A stretch of 11,587 bases of DNA, taken from contig JAUWZL010000016.1 in assembly GCA_030615305.1 (NCBI GenBank), positions 1 to 11,587 of the forward strand, read 5' to 3'. The stretch is from Dehalococcoidia bacterium. Lineage in GTDB: Bacteria > Chloroflexota > Dehalococcoidia > Dehalococcoidales > JAUWZL01. The notes under the pieces are model-generated. The model saw only the letters and a list, made by a program, of their open reading frames with translations, did no database searches and was not told where the DNA came from. A program made the translations under genes and the position numbers. Within the stretch, counting starts at the first letter, position 1; each line of letters starts with the position of its first letter. Positions 9,093 through 11,587 of the stretch are shown here, piece after piece.

Positions 9093-10115
9093 ATAGGCCG
9101 TGTTATTTCGGGCAAACCCAGTGCTGAGGATATACCGCTTGATACCAGCCTGCGGCCCCGGTGCCTTGATGATTTTATCGGGCAGGCCAGGATTAAAGAA
9201 AATCTGGGCATCGCTATTGCCGCAGCTAAGGGTAGGGGTGAGGCACTGGACCACATATTGCTTTATGGCCCACCTGGCCTGGGCAAGACCACCCTGGCCT
9301 ACATTATAGCTGCTGAGATGGGTGTCAGCATCAGGATTACCTCAGGACCGGCAATAGAGCGCACCGGTGACCTGGCAGCAATATTGACCAATCTCCGCAG
9401 CCAGGATACTCTCTTTATTGATGAAATCCACCGCCTGAATCGGGCAGTGGAAGAGGTACTGTATCCGGCTATGGAAGACCAGGCTCTGGATATTATCATT
9501 GGCAAGGGGCCTGGTGCCAGAAGCCTTAGGCTCAAGCTGCCCGCTTTTACCCTGATTGGTGCCACCACCCGCTTCGCCCAGTTAAGCCCACCCCTCAGGG
9601 ACCGGTTTGGTGCCGTCTATCGCCTCGGTTTCTATGACCAGGCGTCAATTGAAGCCATTCTTAAACGCTCTGCCTGTATCTTGGGAGTAGAGGCCAGAGC
9701 CGAAGGGCTTAGTGAAATTTCTTGCCGGGCCAGAGGTACACCACGGGTGGCTAACCGGTTGCTCAAGCGAGTCAGGGACTATGCTCAGGTGATGGCCGAT
9801 GGCATCGTCAACCAGAAGGTGGCCGTTGAAGCCCTGTCTAAGCTTGAAGTTGACCCTATCGGTCTGGATGAGATAGACCACAAGGTGCTGCATACCATTA
9901 TTGAGAAGTTTAATGGTGGCCCGGTGGGCTTAGATACAATTGCCGCCTCTATCAGTGAAGAGGCGGATACTATTATGGATGTCTATGAACCCTATCTGCT
10001 ACAGCTGGGTTTTCTGGAGCGGACTCCTCGCGGCCGCCTGGTTACGCCACTGGCATACCAGCACCTGGGGCTTCCCTATAATAGAGAAAAGCCGCCTCAG
10101 CCGACACTGTGGTGA
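9093..10115 (+). CDS. ruvB: Holliday junction branch-migration ATPase RuvB, apparent ATA start
   Basis: RuvB is the hexameric AAA+ motor that, with RuvA, drives branch migration of Holliday junctions. From the ATA codon the protein has 340 residues, a normal length. It shows the N-terminal [12 protein letters not shown] block (20-31), Walker [10 protein letters not shown] (59-67), Walker B LFIDEIH (107-113), sensor 1 GATTR (156-160), the arginine-finger segment PPLRDRFG (166-173), and a C-terminal winged helix starting near GPVGLDTIA (around 280). There is no ATG, GTG or TTG in frame between the stop at 9084-9086 and a TTG at 9258. Starting at that TTG would delete 55 conserved residues. I therefore place the start at ATA 9093, six bases after GGAGGTGA; a sequence error or mutation of ATG is the alternative. 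ruvA and ruvC are not in the window. queH follows 12 bp downstream. Confidence 0.93.
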   Translation: MGRVISGKPSAEDIPLDTSLRPRCLDDFIGQARIKENLGIAIAAAKGRGEALDHILLYGPPGLGKTTLAYIIAAEMGVSIRITSGPAIERTGDLAAILTNLRSQDTLFIDEIHRLNRAVEEVLYPAMEDQALDIIIGKGPGARSLRLKLPAFTLIGATTRFAQLSPPLRDRFGAVYRLGFYDQASIEAILKRSACILGVEARAEGLSEISCRARGTPRVANRLLKRVRDYAQVMADGIVNQKVAVEALSKLEVDPIGLDEIDHKVLHTIIEKFNGGPVGLDTIAASISEEADTIMDVYEPYLLQLGFLERTPRGRLVTPLAYQHLGLPYNREKPPQPTLW

Positions 10116-10127
10116 TTTGGTCTGGAC

Positions 10128-10676
10128 ATGAAGGTTAGCTCTGTTCTGGTTCACTGCTGCTGTGCTCATTGCACTGCCTATACTATTGATTACTGGCGAC
10201 AGCAGGGGTTTAAGACAAGTGCCCTGTGGTATAACCCCAATATCCACCCCTATACCGAGCACCAGCATCGCCTTGAAGCTATGCGTTCCCTGGCTAAAAA
10301 TCTGGATTTTCCCCTGATTATAACCGAGGGCTACGATATCAAAGACTACTTCCAGAGGGTAACAGGACATGAAGCCCAGCGCTGCCGGTATTGCTTTCAG
10401 CTTCGCCTGCTAAAGACGGCGGAAACCGCTCTTAGGCTGGGTTTTACCGCCTTTACCTCCAGCTTGCTTATTAGTCCTCACCAGAAGCACGACCTGCTAC
10501 TGGAAATTGGCCACCGGCTGGCTGAAGAAAGGAGCATTTCTTTTCTTTATGCTGACCTCAGGAAGCGCTACGCGGATAGTCGCCGCATCACCAAGCCACT
10601 AAGCCTTTATCGCCAGCAGTACTGCGGCTGTGTTTACAGTGAGTGGGAGCGCTACGCCAATATAAAGATAGAGTAG
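10128..10676 (+). CDS. queH: Epoxyqueuosine reductase QueH (DUF208 family)
   Basis: QueH reduces epoxyqueuosine to queuosine in the wobble position of tRNAs with GUN anticodons. It is the alternative to the cobalamin-dependent QueG. The 182-residue protein shows the family's cysteine pattern: HCCCAHC (9-15), CRYC (C86, C89) and QQYCGC (C166, C168). These are probable iron-sulphur and metal ligands. YNPNIHPYTEHQHR (35-48) and TKPLSLY (155-161) also fit the family. The ATG is 12 bp after the ruvB stop and lacks a good ribosome-binding site of its own; GGTGAT across the ruvB stop is the nearest, so translational coupling is likely. Adjacency of ruvB with queuosine genes (queA, tgt, queH) is common in bacteria; queA and tgt are not seen here. 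I see no terminator directly after it. Confidence 0.92.
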   Translation: MKVSSVLVHCCCAHCTAYTIDYWRQQGFKTSALWYNPNIHPYTEHQHRLEAMRSLAKNLDFPLIITEGYDIKDYFQRVTGHEAQRCRYCFQLRLLKTAETALRLGFTAFTSSLLISPHQKHDLLLEIGHRLAEERSISFLYADLRKRYADSRRITKPLSLYRQQYCGCVYSEWERYANIKIE

Positions 10677-10689
10677 TGGTGAGTAAGGG

Positions 10690-10764
10690 GTTAATTAGAC
10701 GCTCCAGCCAGTTTCTTATTTCATCAGCTTCCTCTTCAATAATCCGCCCCTCGTTAAGAGCTCT
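10690..10764 (-). pseudogene. Short coding-like fragment, possible gene remnant, unidentified
   Basis: In the 202-bp gap between queH and the acetyltransferase gene, one minus-strand frame reads 25 codons of protein-like, charged amphipathic sequence, including NEGRIIEEEADEIRNWLERL. Two in-frame stops (TAA and TAG, 10770-10765) precede it directly and it contains no ATG, GTG or TTG. It then runs open into the antisense of queH. It may be the tail of a decayed gene or simply chance. I cannot assign a family. Confidence 0.2.
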
Positions 10765-10836
10765 CTATTAGATGTCAATAAAACAGTCGCCAGTTGGTTA
10801 GCATTATTTAGCCATTTATTCGGTAAAAGTGAAATG

Positions 10837-10845
10837 TGCTACAAT
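10837..10845 (+). promoter_or_regulatory. Putative extended -10 promoter of the rimI-like gene
   Basis: TG (10837-10838), one base, then TACAAT (10840-10845, 5 of 6) forms an extended -10 element 33 bp before the proposed start. No convincing -35 box is seen. Between it and the start codon is a small A/T-rich hairpin (AAAAGG 10848-10853 with CCTTTT 10859-10864) just before the ribosome-binding site; its role, if any, is unknown. Confidence 0.4.
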
Positions 10846-10865
10846 TAAAAAGGCTAAACCTTTTC

Positions 10866-10870
10866 GGAGG
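10866..10870 (+). promoter_or_regulatory. Ribosome-binding site supporting a TTG start
   Basis: GGAGG lies eight bases before the TTG at 10879. The conserved GNAT N-terminus (YRVLMMCQQDIAQVTEIDREAF) begins two codons after that TTG. The internal ATGs at codons 7 and 8 would trim the first strand of the fold and have no comparable ribosome-binding site, so the TTG is preferred. Confidence 0.6.
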
Positions 10871-10878
10871 GCAGGAAC

Positions 10879-11448
10879 TTGTCCTACCGCGTACTTATGA
10901 TGTGCCAGCAAGACATTGCTCAGGTCACCGAGATTGACCGAGAGGCCTTTCCTACTATGATGCCGCCAGCCAACTTTCTGCGTGAGCTGCGCAGTTCGCT
11001 GGCCTATTATATTGTGGCCTATGATGACGAAAAGACAATTGATGAGCCTGAGTCAGAAAAAACTGGGCATTATATCGTTGGTTTTGCTGGCTTTTGGGTT
11101 ATGGCCGGGGAGGCTCACATAGTCAACATCGCCGTACAGCAGTCTTATCGTCGCTGGGGTATTGGTGAATTACTGCTTATATCCCTTCTAGACTTGGCTG
11201 TAGAGCTGAAGGCTTATTTCATTACTCTGGAAGTGCGCACCTCAAATATCGCTGCCCAGAGCCTTTATTACAAGTATGGCTTTGCCCTTAAAGGGCTACG
11301 TCGCAGCTATTATTCGGATGATAAAGAGGATGCCGTGATAATGACTTTAGAGAATATAGACTCAGCCCCCTTTCAGGAACAACTGAACCGGTTAAAGCAG
11401 ACCCACTACAGAAAGTGGGGCGCACCCCTGTATCAGGTTGTCAGATAA
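10879..11448 (+). CDS. rimI: GNAT N-acetyltransferase, RimI-like (probable protein N-alpha-acetyltransferase)
   Basis: This is a 189-residue GCN5-related acetyltransferase that uses acetyl-CoA, most likely on protein N-termini as RimI does on ribosomal protein S18. The RimI-like opening has IDREAFP (19-25). The acetyl-CoA binding motif A spans 81-100 with the pyrophosphate loop RRWGIG (91-96). LEVRTSN (117-123) supplies the glutamate (E118), and SLYYKYGF (128-135) supplies the tyrosine (Y130) matching the catalytic pair of RimI. It is longer than E. coli RimI (about 150 aa), because of a loop of about 15 residues after 50 and a C-terminal extension of about 30 residues from 160. The start is TTG, chosen from the ribosome-binding site and the N-terminal homology. 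No tsaB, tsaD or tsaE partner is seen. The GNAT fold is certain; the exact substrate is less sure. Confidence 0.8.
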   Translation: MSYRVLMMCQQDIAQVTEIDREAFPTMMPPANFLRELRSSLAYYIVAYDDEKTIDEPESEKTGHYIVGFAGFWVMAGEAHIVNIAVQQSYRRWGIGELLLISLLDLAVELKAYFITLEVRTSNIAAQSLYYKYGFALKGLRRSYYSDDKEDAVIMTLENIDSAPFQEQLNRLKQTHYRKWGAPLYQVVR

Positions 11449-11587
11449 CTGTTAGTAGCTGGGGGTGTTTTGTCACTCTATCCTGACTGATTGAGTTAAT
11501 GGCTGGCATTATATTGAATAGTTCCTGTATAGACTAGGCTTCTTCTGAGGCGAGTTTGCCGCCTGTTGCCCAGTTATGCTTTGGGTT

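Noticed and set aside
9100..9309. 69-codon frame starting at GTG 9100
   Set aside because: Out of frame with the clear RuvB coding sequence it overlaps; no protein-like motifs.
9258..10115. ruvB starting at TTG 9258 (285 aa)
   Set aside because: It would remove the conserved N-terminal block ([12 protein letters not shown]) and begin just before Walker A; no ribosome-binding site lies at a proper distance.
10848..10864. AAAAGG/CCTTTT hairpin before the rimI-like gene as a terminator of queH
   Set aside because: An A/U-rich 6-bp stem with a short T-run inside the stem; too weak, and placed within the downstream gene's leader.
11546..11564. Possible hairpin AGGCG/CGCCT near the window end
   Set aside because: Only a 5-bp stem and no T-run on either side, so not supportable as a terminator.

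Overview
This window is a housekeeping segment of a bacterial chromosome. I see no mobile element, CRISPR array, rRNA, tRNA or defence module. The best guess for the organism is Chloroflexota, class Dehalococcoidia. That rests on moderate GC content, an rpoBC pair without the usual rplKAJL genes in front, a coiled-coil insertion in the N-terminal part of RpoC, and the order rpoB-rpoC-ruvB-queH. It is inference from recalled family features, not from a database search.

Layout. Positions 1-836 (minus strand) hold most of ribF, the bifunctional riboflavin kinase/FAD synthetase, cut by the window edge near its C-terminus. Positions 837-1215 are a 379-bp divergent intergenic region without a gene. 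It holds a putative ribF promoter, an inverted repeat around an 8-bp palindrome, two tandem sigma70-type promoters facing rpoB, and a leader of about 117 nt with two tiny possible uORFs. Positions 1216-8896 hold rpoB and rpoC, overlapping by 8 bp, followed by a strong intrinsic terminator (8918-8957).

A second transcription unit starts at an extended -10 promoter near 9020 and carries ruvB (Holliday-junction helicase) and queH (epoxyqueuosine reductase), 12 bp apart. The ruvB frame has no ATG, GTG or TTG start at its expected N-terminus. The conserved protein begins at an ATA codon placed ideally behind a GGAGGTGA ribosome-binding site; this is the most notable oddity here. After a 202-bp gap, which contains a short coding-like fragment on the minus strand, comes a rimI-like GNAT acetyltransferase (10879-11448) with its own putative promoter and a TTG start. 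In 11449-11587 I see no supportable gene or site.

Functional picture: core transcription (beta and beta-prime subunits), flavin cofactor synthesis, recombination repair, tRNA queuosine modification and probable protein N-acetylation. No new biological system is evident. The points worth a second look are the ruvB start codon, lineage-specific insertions and tails in the two RNA polymerase subunits, the rpoB upstream regulatory region, and the possible gene remnant after queH.
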